64,000 nt of DNA from contig WHTK01000002.1 in NCBI GenBank assembly GCA_009377745.1, positions 46,771-110,770 of the forward strand, read 5' to 3'. The position numbers and the translations under genes were made by a program. This DNA is from Dehalococcoidia bacterium (GTDB lineage Bacteria > Chloroflexota > Dehalococcoidia > DSTF01 > WHTK01). Shown here one piece after another: positions 1 to 8,746 of the stretch. Position 1 is the stretch's first letter. Every line of letters begins with the position of its first letter. The notes beneath the pieces were generated by a model. It had not been told where the DNA came from. It searched no databases and saw only the letters and a program-made list of their open reading frames with translations.

Positions 1-1419
1 TAGCTCCTTCATCGCTGTGAGGAAGACGAGCAATGCCCCGGCTGACATGCCGGGGATGATCTGCGGCGCCGTCACACGCAGGAAGACGCGCGCCGGACGC
101 GCGCCCAGACCTCGTGCTGCCTCCTCCGTGTTGGGGTTGACCTGGAGCAACGAGCTGCGGCACGCGCCCAGCGCCTCCGGCAGGAAGCGCACGGCGTAAG
201 CGAAGACCAGCAGGCCAAGTGTCTGGTAAACGGGCGTGACGTAGCGCGCCGCGAAGAAAACCAACGCCAGCGCAATGGCGATGCCGGGGAGCGCCTGGCC
301 GGAGTAGGAGGCTTTCTCCAGCAGGCCGCTCAACCAGCCTGGATGCCGCGCCGAGAGGATCGCGACCGGTAGAGCGCAGGCAACTGCAAGCATGGCGGCG
401 AAGCCGGAGGCCCTGGCCGAGTTGATCGCGGACTCGACCAGGAAGCTGGTCGTCTCACCCTCCATCAAGCCGCGCACCAGCCAGTAGACGAGTACCGCAA
501 CCGGCAGCCCGGCCCCGATGGCGCTGACGGCGAAGCAGTAGGCAAAGGCCGGCCAGCGCCAGGCATGCAGCCGCAGGACCCTGGGGGTGCGCCGCTGACC
601 CGTCGTGTGGTAGCGGGCGCGGCCCCGTGTCCAGGCGTCGATCGCCACGAACAGCGCCGCCAGGCCGATCAGCGGCAGGCCAAGGATGGCCGCGGCGCTA
701 CGGTCAAAGCTGGTCGTGTACTGGATGTAGACCAGCGGCGTCAGGGTGTCGTAGCGCAGCATCGAGACGGCGCCGAACTCGCTGAGGACGTAGAGGGCGA
801 CCAGGATGGCCCCGGCTGAGACGGCGGGGCGGAGCTGGGGCAGGTTGACGCGCAGGAAGGTCTCGCGCGCGTCCTTGCCCAGACTGCGCGCCGCCTCCTC
901 CAGCGCCGGGTCGACGCGATTAAGGGCGGCACGCACCGTAAGGTAGATGTACGGGTAGCTGAGGAAGCTCAGCGACAGCCAGGCGCCCTTGAAGCCGTAG
1001 ATCGAAGGTAGCTGGTCAACGCCAAGCGGCTCCAGCAGGTCCTGCACCAGGCCCCCCGGCGCCAGGGCGCTGACGATAATGAAGCCGCCGACGAAGGACG
1101 GGATCGCCAGCGGCAGCGCCAGCAGCACGGACCAGACCTCGCGGCCGGGCAGGTCGGTGCGGACCGTGAGCCAGGCCAGTGGCACCGCCAGGGCGATGCA
1201 GGTCGCCGTCACGGACACCGTCAGGATTATGGTGCGGACCAGCGCATCGACGGTGGAGCTATCGCTAAGGCCGTCCCAGATCGAGGCGCTACCGGTCGTC
1301 GCCCGCAGCACGAGATAGACCGGCGGCAGCATGACGAAGGCAGTGATCAGGCAAGCGAGCGCCAGCGTCACCCACGGCGTCCGGCCGAGACTTGTCCGTG
1401 CCTGCCCGAAGACTGCCAT
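1..1419 (-). CDS. Iron(III) ABC transporter permease, FbpB type (partial, runs off window)
   Basis: This is the inner-membrane permease of a ferric-iron ABC importer. The frame is open from ATG at 1419 to the window edge (473 codons, no stop), so the C-terminus is missing. It carries two copies of the EAA loop that docks the ATPase: DPALEEAARSLGKDARETFL in the first half, and a second with NTEEAARGLGARPARVFL near the visible end. This duplication is typical of FbpB/SfuB-type permeases with two fused permease domains. Many hydrophobic segments are visible. It starts 3 bases after the stop of the binding-protein gene, so the two are one transcription unit. An ATPase gene would be expected just outside the window. 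Confidence 0.88.
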   Translation of the reverse strand, partial: MAVFGQARTSLGRTPWVTLALACLITAFVMLPPVYLVLRATTGSASIWDGLSDSSTVDALVRTIILTVSVTATCIALAVPLAWLTVRTDLPGREVWSVLLALPLAIPSFVGGFIIVSALAPGGLVQDLLEPLGVDQLPSIYGFKGAWLSLSFLSYPYIYLTVRAALNRVDPALEEAARSLGKDARETFLRVNLPQLRPAVSAGAILVALYVLSEFGAVSMLRYDTLTPLVYIQYTTSFDRSAAAILGLPLIGLAALFVAIDAWTRGRARYHTTGQRRTPRVLRLHAWRWPAFAYCFAVSAIGAGLPVAVLVYWLVRGLMEGETTSFLVESAINSARASGFAAMLAVACALPVAILSARHPGWLSGLLEKASYSGQALPGIAIALALVFFAARYVTPVYQTLGLLVFAYAVRFLPEALGACRSSLLQVNPNTEEAARGLGARPARVFLRVTAPQIIPGMSAGALLVFLTAMKEL

Positions 1420-1422
1420 AGC

Positions 1423-2439
1423 CTAGGGCAGGATACCCGCCTCTCGCATCAGATCAAGGGAGCCCTGCAGGTCGGTCAGGTCGCTGAGGTCGATACCGGT
1501 CGTCTTGAGGCTCTCGATCGGCGGCAGGTCAATATTCGTTTCGACGCCGGGCACCAGCGGATACTCGTAGGTGTTGTGGGTGAAGTACTGCTGCGATTCA
1601 TTGGTCAGCAGGTACTCGATGAACTGCTCCGCCGCCTCGCGGTTCTTTGCCGTATCGAGGATGGCAGCGCCCGAGACAAGGAAGATGCCGCCGACATCGC
1701 CGTTCTTGAAGAAGTAGTTGCGGGCCTCGAAGCCCTCGCCGCGCTCTTCCAGGAAGCGATAGAGGTAGTAGTGGTTGAGGAAAGCAACATCGATCTCGTT
1801 GTTGGCGACTGTTTGCAGCGCCGAGAGGTTGTTGGGGAACAGCTTCGGGTTGTTGGAGCGCAGGTCCTTGAGCCATTGCAGGGCGAACTCGTCACCCTTG
1901 ATCAGGCGCAGCGCCGTGACAAACTCCGGAAAGCCGTCGCTGCGCGGCACCACGCCGATCCGGTTACGCCACTCCGGCTTGGAGTAGTCGAGGGCGCTGG
2001 TTGGCAGGTCGGCCGGTTGGAGGTCGTCCGTGTTGTAGACCATGACGCGGGCGCGTCCGGAAACGCCGACCCAGTAGCCCTCGGAGGAGCGGTAGCCTTC
2101 GGGCACCTTGTTGAGAATGTCGTCCGGCAGCGTCTGCAGCCGGTTAGCCGCCTTGAGAGCGCCGAGAGCGCCGACATCCTGGGTGTAGTAGATATCGGCC
2201 GGGCTATTCTGGCCCTCCTCGAGGATGCCCAGCGCGAGGTCGGTGCCGTCGCCGTAGCGGACGTTGATCTTGATGCCCGTGTCTTTGGAGAACTGCTCCA
2301 GCAGCGGATGCACCAGGGTTTGGGAGCGCCCGGCATAGATGGTCAGGGCGCCGTCATCACCACCGCCACAGGCAGTAAGGAGGCCGAGGCCGGTCGTGGC
2401 CAGGGCGATGAGGGATACAAGCGTGATTCGCGATCGCAT
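1423..2439 (-). CDS. Iron(III) ABC transporter substrate-binding lipoprotein, FbpA/FutA type
   Basis: This 338-residue extracytoplasmic protein would capture ferric iron and deliver it to the permease encoded 3 bases downstream. It has a lipoprotein signal with lipobox LTAC (Cys24), an N-terminal LTIYAGRS strand typical of class-II iron-binding proteins, and a NHYYLYRF motif containing Tyr224-Tyr225. That position matches the paired tyrosines that bind iron in FbpA. An AGGAG lies just before the ATG. The FEA1-like gene ends 9 bases upstream, so the two probably share a transcript. Metal specificity is inferred from the family and the tyrosine pair. Confidence 0.88.
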   Translation of the reverse strand: MRSRITLVSLIALATTGLGLLTACGGGDDGALTIYAGRSQTLVHPLLEQFSKDTGIKINVRYGDGTDLALGILEEGQNSPADIYYTQDVGALGALKAANRLQTLPDDILNKVPEGYRSSEGYWVGVSGRARVMVYNTDDLQPADLPTSALDYSKPEWRNRIGVVPRSDGFPEFVTALRLIKGDEFALQWLKDLRSNNPKLFPNNLSALQTVANNEIDVAFLNHYYLYRFLEERGEGFEARNYFFKNGDVGGIFLVSGAAILDTAKNREAAEQFIEYLLTNESQQYFTHNTYEYPLVPGVETNIDLPPIESLKTTGIDLSDLTDLQGSLDLMREAGILP

Positions 2440-2448
2440 CAGGTACTC

Positions 2449-3579
2449 CTATGGGGTGGGCGGCGTCCGGGCGATGAGCTCGTCCGGGATAGCAAGGGCC
2501 TGGAGGACGGCCGGTTCGTTCAGGGCCGCGTAGACCGCGGCGGTCTCGCTCGCCGGGAAGGCTTCCTCCGGGCCGCGGTTGTAGATGGCCTCAACGGTCT
2601 CAGCAGCGCCGGGTGAGGCCGCGGCCACCGTCGCGCGGATCGTCTGCCAGAAGGTCCAGCCTTCAGCCAGGTGGAGCTCCCGCTCAGCGGCCGTGCCGGC
2701 GGTCTGAAGGACCGTCGGGTAGCGCAACGCGCCGAGATAAAAGATCGCGTTGAGGCGGCCCTTGATGCCGGTGTGGGCGCGGTCGAAGGCGCCGAGATCG
2801 CCGGACTGCGATGCCGCCAGCGCCTCGTTGAAGGCTTCCTCCAGGGCGTTGCGGATGCGCCCTTCGAAGGCGAAGTCCTCCTCGCGCCCCTGCGCCGTGG
2901 CCAGCAGGCCATTGGGGAAGTCCCCGCTGCTGTCCGGAGCGCCGGCAATGCTCGCGAAGGCCTCGTCGACGGCGTGGGGGGCGCCGGTGTTATTGTCGAG
3001 GTTGCCCTGGGAGACGCGCGTACGGGCGGCGTCCAGCTCCTGCAGCGCCTTGCCGTACATCAGCATCTGGATGCCCTTATCGACGATCTGGCGGCGGGCA
3101 ATGTCGGATGCACCCTGACCACGGCCGGCGCCGTTCAGCCCATCACGCACAAGGGCATTGATGAAGTCGGCGCGGCCGTAGACCGATGCGCCGCCGGGGA
3201 ACATCGCCTGCACCGCGTCGTTGGCGATGCTGGCGAGGGACCGTAGCGAGCCGCTGGCCTGTACCTGGTTCTTGCCGTCCTCGTAGATCGCCCGTGCCGC
3301 GGCCCAATCGACGGGCTGGCGCTGCGCCGCCGGGGCCATGACGGCGCGTATATCGCGCAGGTCCAGCCCCATCTGGAAGTAGACATCGACGTTGCTGACC
3401 GGCTTGTAGCCGGGCCCGACGGGCACGATCGCCGGCTCGATGCCGCTGACGCTGACCGAGGCGCTGCCACCATCGCCGCCAATGATATCGACCTGGGGAC
3501 GGTCCTCACCGCTGCAGGCGGCCAGCAGGGCAGCCGTCACGGCAGTCGCGGCCAGCAACCTCATCCTGAAAAAGGCCAC
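2449..3579 (-). CDS. FEA1-like lipoprotein, candidate iron-assimilation protein
   Basis: This is a 376-residue predicted lipoprotein (lipobox LLAAC). The mature part resembles the FEA1/H43 'low-iron-inducible periplasmic protein' family, first known from green algae and present in some bacteria: a VDVYFQMGLDLRDI segment, a W-x-x-A-x-x-IYEDGKN segment and a following RSL helix. The assignment is from memory of the family and from position directly before an iron-binding protein gene, so it is moderate. Start choice: GGAGGAG followed by 8 bases and GTG at 3579 fits best. A TTG at 3597 would overlap that ribosome-binding site, and the ATG at 3564 lacks one at good distance. In algae the protein helps iron uptake at the cell surface; the bacterial role is inferred. 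Confidence 0.6.
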   Translation of the reverse strand: MAFFRMRLLAATAVTAALLAACSGEDRPQVDIIGGDGGSASVSVSGIEPAIVPVGPGYKPVSNVDVYFQMGLDLRDIRAVMAPAAQRQPVDWAAARAIYEDGKNQVQASGSLRSLASIANDAVQAMFPGGASVYGRADFINALVRDGLNGAGRGQGASDIARRQIVDKGIQMLMYGKALQELDAARTRVSQGNLDNNTGAPHAVDEAFASIAGAPDSSGDFPNGLLATAQGREEDFAFEGRIRNALEEAFNEALAASQSGDLGAFDRAHTGIKGRLNAIFYLGALRYPTVLQTAGTAAERELHLAEGWTFWQTIRATVAAASPGAAETVEAIYNRGPEEAFPASETAAVYAALNEPAVLQALAIPDELIARTPPTP

Positions 3580-3613
3580 TAAATTGTCTCCTCCCAATGC
3601 AATCTCCAGCGCA

Positions 3614-6600
3614 TCAGTCGCTCAGCATTTCGCGGGCCATGCCCAGCGGGACGCGCCAGAGGTACTGAGGGCTAACGAAAGAGCTGCCTCGCACCCGCCG
3701 GTGGTAGCTGACCGGGACTTCCTGCAGGCGCATACCTTTGTGCAGCAAGTCCATGGTCAACACCTGCGCGTAGTTGTAGTCGTGGATGATCTCCGCGACA
3801 TCCATGGCGCGCGGCGAGAAGGCGCGAAAGCCTGTCTGCCCGTCCGAGATCCAGCGGCCGCAAAGCAGCGAGAGCAGCGCGCTGAAGCCGCGATTGGCTA
3901 CCCGGCGCGACCAGGTCATGCCCTCAACGCTGCCCTGGAAGCGCGAGCCGAGCACGTAGTCCGCCTCTCCGCGCTCGATGGGCGCCAGGAGGCGATCGAA
4001 CTCGCGGGCGTCGTATTCGCCGTCGGCGTCCAGGTAGACGGCGGCGCGGGCGTTAAGCTCTCGCGCCGTGGTCAGGCCGGTGCGCAAAGCTGCGCCGAGA
4101 CCACGGTTCGTCTCGTGGCTGACGACAATGGCGCCGCCATCGCGCGCGACAGCCGCCGTGCGGTCGCTGGAGCCGTCATCGACAACGACGATCTCGGTAT
4201 CGCCGGCGGCAGCGTGACGGATGGCGGCGATGACGTCCGGCAGGTTCGTCGCCTCGTCGTGAGCCGGGATGGCGAAGACGAGGGGGCGCCGAGCCGGCTC
4301 AGCAACGGGGACCAGGACGCGGCCGACCGAGTCTCGCGGCGGCGCGACGCCGAGCAGGCCGCAGATCGTCTGCGCCAAGTCGGTGACGAAGGCGGGCTCG
4401 GCGTTGACGAGGCCGGCCGGTACGCCGGCGCCCCAGAAGATGCAGGGTACATGGATCTCGGGCGGGCTCATGTGGCCGTGGCCGCCGATGCCGATGCCCT
4501 GGCCATGGTCGGAGGTGATGAGCAGGGTGGCCTCGTCCAGATATCCCCGCGCCTCGCACCAGGCTATGAAGCCCTCGATGGTCCTGTCCGTCGCCTCGAT
4601 CTTGCGCAGGTACTCGTCGTTGTAGCTGCCACGGGCGTGGCCGGTCTGGTCGACGCTGAGCAACTGCAGCAACAGGAGGTCCGGGGCTTCCGCTTCGAGG
4701 ACGCTCCTGGCGCGCGCTTCGAGGGCGAAATCGATCTCGTCGTTGTGCATCACGGCGGTGACGGAGGCAACGTCCTCTTCGCCGAAAGCGTCGATCAGAT
4801 GGGCGATGCCAACCAGCTTGCCCTTGAGCCCCTCCCGTCGCAAGGCCGCGAAAACCGAGTCGCATTTGACGCCGAGGCTGGGGACGAAGTTGCTGCGCAT
4901 GCCGTGGGTCTTCGGCGCGGCGCCGGTCAACATGGAGCTGAAGCCGGTGACGGTGCGCGCCGGGTAGACGGTGTGCATATCGGTAAAGACGGCGCCTTCG
5001 CGGCGTAGCTTGTCGATGAAGGGCGTATTGGCCTCATCCAGGCGGTCGGCGCGGCAGCCGTCAATGACTATGGCGATGACTCGGCGGCTGACACGCTGGG
5101 ACGGCTGCTGATTGCCACCCGGCAGGGGCTGCGGCAGCGCCGGCACCCAGGTGAAGAGCCATTGATGCAGTAGCAGTGCCGTTAGGCCAACGACGGCCGT
5201 GAAGATCTGAATCTCCACGGCTGCCTGCCAGCCCGTCTCCTGCACCAGATAGCGGAAGGCCATGACCAGGATCAGGAGCTTCGGTAGCTGCTCCTGGAAG
5301 TTGCCGCTGGTCGGGTCAGGGTTCTCCAGCACCAGCCTCCAGAAGCGCAGGAAGTTGGTCAGCGGCGTGCCGATACGCAGGTGATAGTAGACACTACCCC
5401 AGACAAACACCGTGAACGTGAGGTACAGCGACACAATGATCAGCGCCGGCACGACCTCGAAGTGCTGGAAGAAGGCGACAAATGCCGCCAGCAGCAGCCA
5501 GAGCGCGGTGCGTAGCTTGAGGGGAAAGTCGTAGCGCCAGAAGAGCAGAGAGAGGGGCGCCAGGAGCAGCAGCGCCATCCCCGCCCTCGGCCAGTAGGCA
5601 GCGTCAGTGAGGTGCGGCAGGCTGAGCAGCAAGACAATCGAGAGGAAGAAGACGGGCGTGAAGGGCTTGCCCTCGTTGATCACGTTCCACAGCCGCGCCG
5701 AGACGATCTCGAAGCGGGAAGCCTTGCGCGGCTCCTCGCCAGCCTTCTGCCGCACCAGGGAAATCGCCTCGCCGGCGGTGAAGGCAAGGCCAACCGTGAA
5801 CGAGTAGGCGAACTTGAGGCCGTGGGTCAGCACCGCCAGCCCCAGCGCCGTCTCGGCGGGGACGCCCTGCAGCGCCAGGATCGAAGTCATGCTGGTCTCG
5901 TAAACGCCGATACCGCCGGGCGTGAAGTGGAAGACCTGGAAGAGGATCGTAAAGGCGGTCGCTCCCGCCGCCGTCTCGATCGAGATATCGGCGCCGAGAA
6001 AGCGCGCAGCGCCAAGCAGCACCACCGCCTCCAGCAGCCAACTCGCTACTACGAAGGGCGCCGCCAGCCCCAGGCGCGACAGGCTGATCTGCCGCAGCGC
6101 TGTCTGGATCGTGGCAAGGGGACGCTGGAGCGCCGGGGCCAGGGACGGTGGTAACCGCCAGCGCAGCCCCGTCAGCGCCAGCAATGCAGCAGCGATCAGC
6201 GACACGGCAGTAAGCAGCGCCAGCCCCAGCTCCGTCGAGCCGGCCAGCGCCGGCAACGCCACCACCGCGATGGCCGCCAGCGCTGCCAGGTCCAGCAGAC
6301 GCGATACCAGCGTCGTCGATGCCGCTTCGGCCGCGGGCACGCCGTGACGGCTCGCCAGGTAGGGCCGGGCGATCTCGCCCGCCTTCGACGGCAGCAGGTG
6401 GTTGAGAAAGAGGCCGGTCTGCAGGATCGAGAACAGGCGGGCGGTTGAAATAGGCGATGTCAGGATCAGCCGCCAGGCCAGCGCCCGCAGCCAGAAGGCG
6501 GCGCTATAGGCCAGGGCCATTAGCGCAATGGTAGCCGGCTGCTCCGGGACAATCCTCAGGCCGGAGCGCAATTCCGAGACGTCGAGCAGGCCGGCGATGA

Positions 6601-6706
6601 CCGCAATCGAGACAATGGAGGCAACGGCCCCGATCAGGAGCTGGTTGCGTGGCGCTTTAACGGCCGGCGAGAAGCCGCCGGGCAGTGCAGCGCCGGACGC
6701 GATCAC
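3614..6706 (-). CDS. Three-domain fusion: LPG-synthase-TM/UPF0104 membrane protein + type I phosphodiesterase + GT2 glycosyltransferase
   Basis: This is a 1030-residue polytopic membrane protein. Residues about 20-325 look like the UPF0104/LPG-synthase membrane domain of AglD and MprF relatives (HLLPSKAGEIARPY and FTPGGIGVYE motifs). About 340-530 is a second block of hydrophobic helices. Residues 541-807 are an alkaline-phosphatase-superfamily phosphodiesterase: VIDGCRAD metal site, PARTVTG with the likely Thr nucleophile, SVDQTGH and SDHGQGIGIGGHGH ligands. Residues 808-1030 are a GT2 domain of the dolichol-phosphate-mannose-synthase kind (FAIPAHDE, VVVDDGSSD, LDADGEYD). The start is GTG with AAGAGGCG upstream. 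It sits 34 bases ahead of the FEA1-like gene and probably leads the iron operon. Lipid-linked sugar or lipid head-group remodelling is inferred; the substrate is unknown. Confidence 0.8.
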   Translation of the reverse strand: MIASGAALPGGFSPAVKAPRNQLLIGAVASIVSIAVIAGLLDVSELRSGLRIVPEQPATIALMALAYSAAFWLRALAWRLILTSPISTARLFSILQTGLFLNHLLPSKAGEIARPYLASRHGVPAAEAASTTLVSRLLDLAALAAIAVVALPALAGSTELGLALLTAVSLIAAALLALTGLRWRLPPSLAPALQRPLATIQTALRQISLSRLGLAAPFVVASWLLEAVVLLGAARFLGADISIETAAGATAFTILFQVFHFTPGGIGVYETSMTSILALQGVPAETALGLAVLTHGLKFAYSFTVGLAFTAGEAISLVRQKAGEEPRKASRFEIVSARLWNVINEGKPFTPVFFLSIVLLLSLPHLTDAAYWPRAGMALLLLAPLSLLFWRYDFPLKLRTALWLLLAAFVAFFQHFEVVPALIIVSLYLTFTVFVWGSVYYHLRIGTPLTNFLRFWRLVLENPDPTSGNFQEQLPKLLILVMAFRYLVQETGWQAAVEIQIFTAVVGLTALLLHQWLFTWVPALPQPLPGGNQQPSQRVSRRVIAIVIDGCRADRLDEANTPFIDKLRREGAVFTDMHTVYPARTVTGFSSMLTGAAPKTHGMRSNFVPSLGVKCDSVFAALRREGLKGKLVGIAHLIDAFGEEDVASVTAVMHNDEIDFALEARARSVLEAEAPDLLLLQLLSVDQTGHARGSYNDEYLRKIEATDRTIEGFIAWCEARGYLDEATLLITSDHGQGIGIGGHGHMSPPEIHVPCIFWGAGVPAGLVNAEPAFVTDLAQTICGLLGVAPPRDSVGRVLVPVAEPARRPLVFAIPAHDEATNLPDVIAAIRHAAAGDTEIVVVDDGSSDRTAAVARDGGAIVVSHETNRGLGAALRTGLTTARELNARAAVYLDADGEYDAREFDRLLAPIERGEADYVLGSRFQGSVEGMTWSRRVANRGFSALLSLLCGRWISDGQTGFRAFSPRAMDVAEIIHDYNYAQVLTMDLLHKGMRLQEVPVSYHRRVRGSSFVSPQYLWRVPLGMAREMLSD

Positions 6707-6743
6707 GATCGACGCCTCTTGATTATTAGTAAAGCATGAGTAT

Positions 6744-6762
6744 GTATATTAGTCATACCTAA
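6744..6762 (-). promoter_or_regulatory. Possible DtxR/IdeR-like iron-responsive operator
   Basis: In an unusually AT-rich 70-base stretch ahead of the fusion gene, the minus strand reads TTAGGTATGACTAATATAC. By eye this matches 13 of 19 positions of the IdeR/DtxR consensus TTAGGTTAGGCTAACCTAA; the left half fits better than the right. An overlapping GTATG...CATAC inverted repeat is also present. Location before an iron-uptake operon makes iron control plausible, but the match is imperfect and the regulator is not in the window. Confidence 0.3.
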
Positions 6763-6824
6763 CGTCAGAGCTAAACGTAACTCCCTGACGGTCATTAGGT
6801 CAAGTCGCGATTCGCCGTCGAGGG

Positions 6825-6860
6825 CACAAAAAGGGAGGGGCTTTGGTGCCCCTCCCTTTC
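6825..6860 (-). terminator. Rho-independent terminator of the bicupin gene
   Basis: A perfect 12-base stem (arms 6830-6841 and 6848-6859) with a 6-base loop is followed on the minus strand by a short T-run (TTTTTGTG). It lies 18 bases past the stop of the minus-strand bicupin gene and separates it from the iron operon. Confidence 0.85.
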
Positions 6861-6877
6861 GTTGCAACTAACGGAAA

Positions 6878-8107
6878 TTAGTCGGAGATGACCTTGATGT
6901 TGGCTCCGGCCTCGGTGTAGACCTCTTCCGGCATCGTGGAGGAGACGCCCAGCGCGCCCAGGCGCTCTTCGTAGGTCTTGCGGAGGAACGGGTCCTCCAT
7001 GTAGTACGGGATGGCCCGGCCGCCGTCGCCAATCTCGGCGCCGACACCGGCGACGAGGTCGCCTTCCTGACCGCCGACGTTACCGCCACCGAAGGAGCTA
7101 CCGCCGGTGTAGTTGAAGATGCGGAACGGCCCGCGGCTGACGGCGAAGTGCTGGTGGAACCAGGTCTCGTTCGGGTTGCCGGTGGGAGCGGCGCTGATCA
7201 TGCCGCCCTCGCCGTAGTCCTGCCACATGACCAGGTCGCCCTTGCCGTCCTTCCAGGGGTTGAGGCCGCCCTCCTTGGAGGGCCAGGTGATGCTGTAGCC
7301 GGAGCCACGCATGCAAACCAGGACCGCGCCGGAGCCGTGGTGATGCGCCTTGGCGTAGCGGCCCTGCGGGTACTCAGCGATGAAACCGCCGAGCATGGTG
7401 TTACCGACCATCTGGGGGTAAATCCAGCGGTAGCCGGGACCGCGGTTGTTGTCCAGCGGCAGGTAGCAGTTCTGCGCGTCCGGGAAGAGGTTCGTGCTCA
7501 ACTGAGCGCGGCCCTGTACCGGGTGGACTTCCAGCTCCTCGGCCGGCTTCCAGTAGTCCTCCAGGTTGCCGCCGAAGCGATCCTCGAAGTTGTAGGGGTT
7601 GTCGAAGATGAAGGACTTGCTCTGGAACATGTTGATGATGCGCGGCGCCATGTTGACGGCGAGGATGATCGCCGGGCTGGACGACGCGTTCACAACTCGG
7701 AAGTTGGCGTTGATCGGCACCGAGAAGACGCTCCAGGGCTGCCACTCGAAGCTGGTCTTCGCGGTTGTGCCGTTCTTCCAAACCTCGGTCGTACCGCGGC
7801 CCTCGATGACGATGAAGCGCTCCTCGTAGAAGTGCTTGATGTCCTTGGAGGCGGTGCGGCCGGGCAGCTCCCAGCAGTACATGCCCGTCGCGTTGTTGGT
7901 GCCGATGAGCTGGATGTAGGTCGCCTTGCCTCCCTGGCGAGCCCACTCCTCGCGCGGCAGAGCGCGCGAGTCCTTCATGCCGATACCCTTGTATACCGGG
8001 ACCCCCTCTTCCTTCAGGAAGAGCTCCCAGGGTGAGGCGGGGCGCTTGTAGTGCAGATAACCTGCCTTCTGGTCGCCACTCGGCTCTACGTACTTCGGTG
8101 CCGTCAT
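6878..8107 (-). CDS. Bicupin domain protein, gentisate-dioxygenase-like fold
   Basis: This 409-residue soluble protein has two cupin domains. The N-terminal cupin contains HFYEERFIVIEGRG; the C-terminal one contains AKAHHHGSGAVLVCMRGSG and a later FHQHF. The His-rich second cupin can form a metal site, while the first has fewer candidate ligands. Double-cupin proteins of this length include ring-cleaving gentisate and salicylate dioxygenases, but also many uncharacterised proteins with WxxP(G) turns like this one. Neighbouring VOC and Rieske genes suggest aromatic or related catabolism. AGGAGG precedes the ATG and a strong terminator follows, so it is probably a single-gene transcript. The substrate is not readable. 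Confidence 0.75.
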   Translation of the reverse strand: MTAPKYVEPSGDQKAGYLHYKRPASPWELFLKEEGVPVYKGIGMKDSRALPREEWARQGGKATYIQLIGTNNATGMYCWELPGRTASKDIKHFYEERFIVIEGRGTTEVWKNGTTAKTSFEWQPWSVFSVPINANFRVVNASSSPAIILAVNMAPRIINMFQSKSFIFDNPYNFEDRFGGNLEDYWKPAEELEVHPVQGRAQLSTNLFPDAQNCYLPLDNNRGPGYRWIYPQMVGNTMLGGFIAEYPQGRYAKAHHHGSGAVLVCMRGSGYSITWPSKEGGLNPWKDGKGDLVMWQDYGEGGMISAAPTGNPNETWFHQHFAVSRGPFRIFNYTGGSSFGGGNVGGQEGDLVAGVGAEIGDGGRAIPYYMEDPFLRKTYEERLGALGVSSTMPEEVYTEAGANIKVISD

Positions 8108-8272
8108 ACCTTCCTCCTACTGATGATCCTGATGCGCTTATCGAAGCATCCATCTCTAAATCCGCGAGAAGAATACGGCATTGCGGCCCATTAGCCAAGT
8201 GTGGCTACTAGCCGTCCGATGTCCCTATAGACCACGGCCTGAGAGCGCGCGGGCATCCCCGCGACCTTCACT

Positions 8273-8644
8273 CTAGACGTATGTATGAGTTATCACTTCC
8301 AGGCTGTGGCCGTTGGGGTCATGGAAGTAGAAGCCGCGCCCGCCGTGGTGGTGGTTGATCTTGCCGTTGTCCTGATCGAACGGGTCGCTGCCGAAGCTAA
8401 GGCCCTCGCCCTGCACCCGCCCGAGGATCACATCGAATTCCTCCTCGCCGGCCAGGAAGGCGTAGTGATGGCTCTCGAAGGACTCTCGATTGTCGAAGTC
8501 CAGCGTCAGGGTGTCGTTGATCTTGACCGGCGCGAAATGGCCCCAGAGGCCGTTGTACTCCAGGCCGAAGATGCGCGCCAGGAGACGGGCCGAAGCCTCC
8601 TTGTCGTGTGCCGGGACGATTGTGTGATCGAGGTAGAGGGGCAT
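8273..8644 (-). CDS. VOC (glyoxalase/bleomycin-resistance/extradiol-dioxygenase) family protein
   Basis: This is a 123-residue single VOC module: N-terminal LDHTIVPAHD with a candidate His ligand, a central SHHYAFLAG strand, and a C-terminal GFYFHDPNGHSLEVITH motif holding the last His/Glu ligands. The start is the second of two close ATGs (8644), because GGAGG lies 6 bases before it and is too close to the first. It stands alone, 165 bases upstream of the bicupin gene on the same strand. Members include glyoxalases, isomerases and dioxygenases; the substrate is unknown. Confidence 0.8.
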   Translation of the reverse strand: MPLYLDHTIVPAHDKEASARLLARIFGLEYNGLWGHFAPVKINDTLTLDFDNRESFESHHYAFLAGEEEFDVILGRVQGEGLSFGSDPFDQDNGKINHHHGGRGFYFHDPNGHSLEVITHTYV

Positions 8645-8746
8645 TATCATCCTCCGCTGCTGTTCTCACCTCGATTATGCCACCATCCAGGATCGTTTGA
8701 CGGCCACACTTCCCGGCCTGCTCTGCTAACGTAGAGTCAAGCGCGC

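Noticed and set aside
3440..5008. A 522-codon plus-strand open frame over the fusion gene
   Set aside because: It is the shadow of the phosphodiesterase and GT2 domains, whose catalytic motifs are complete on the minus strand.
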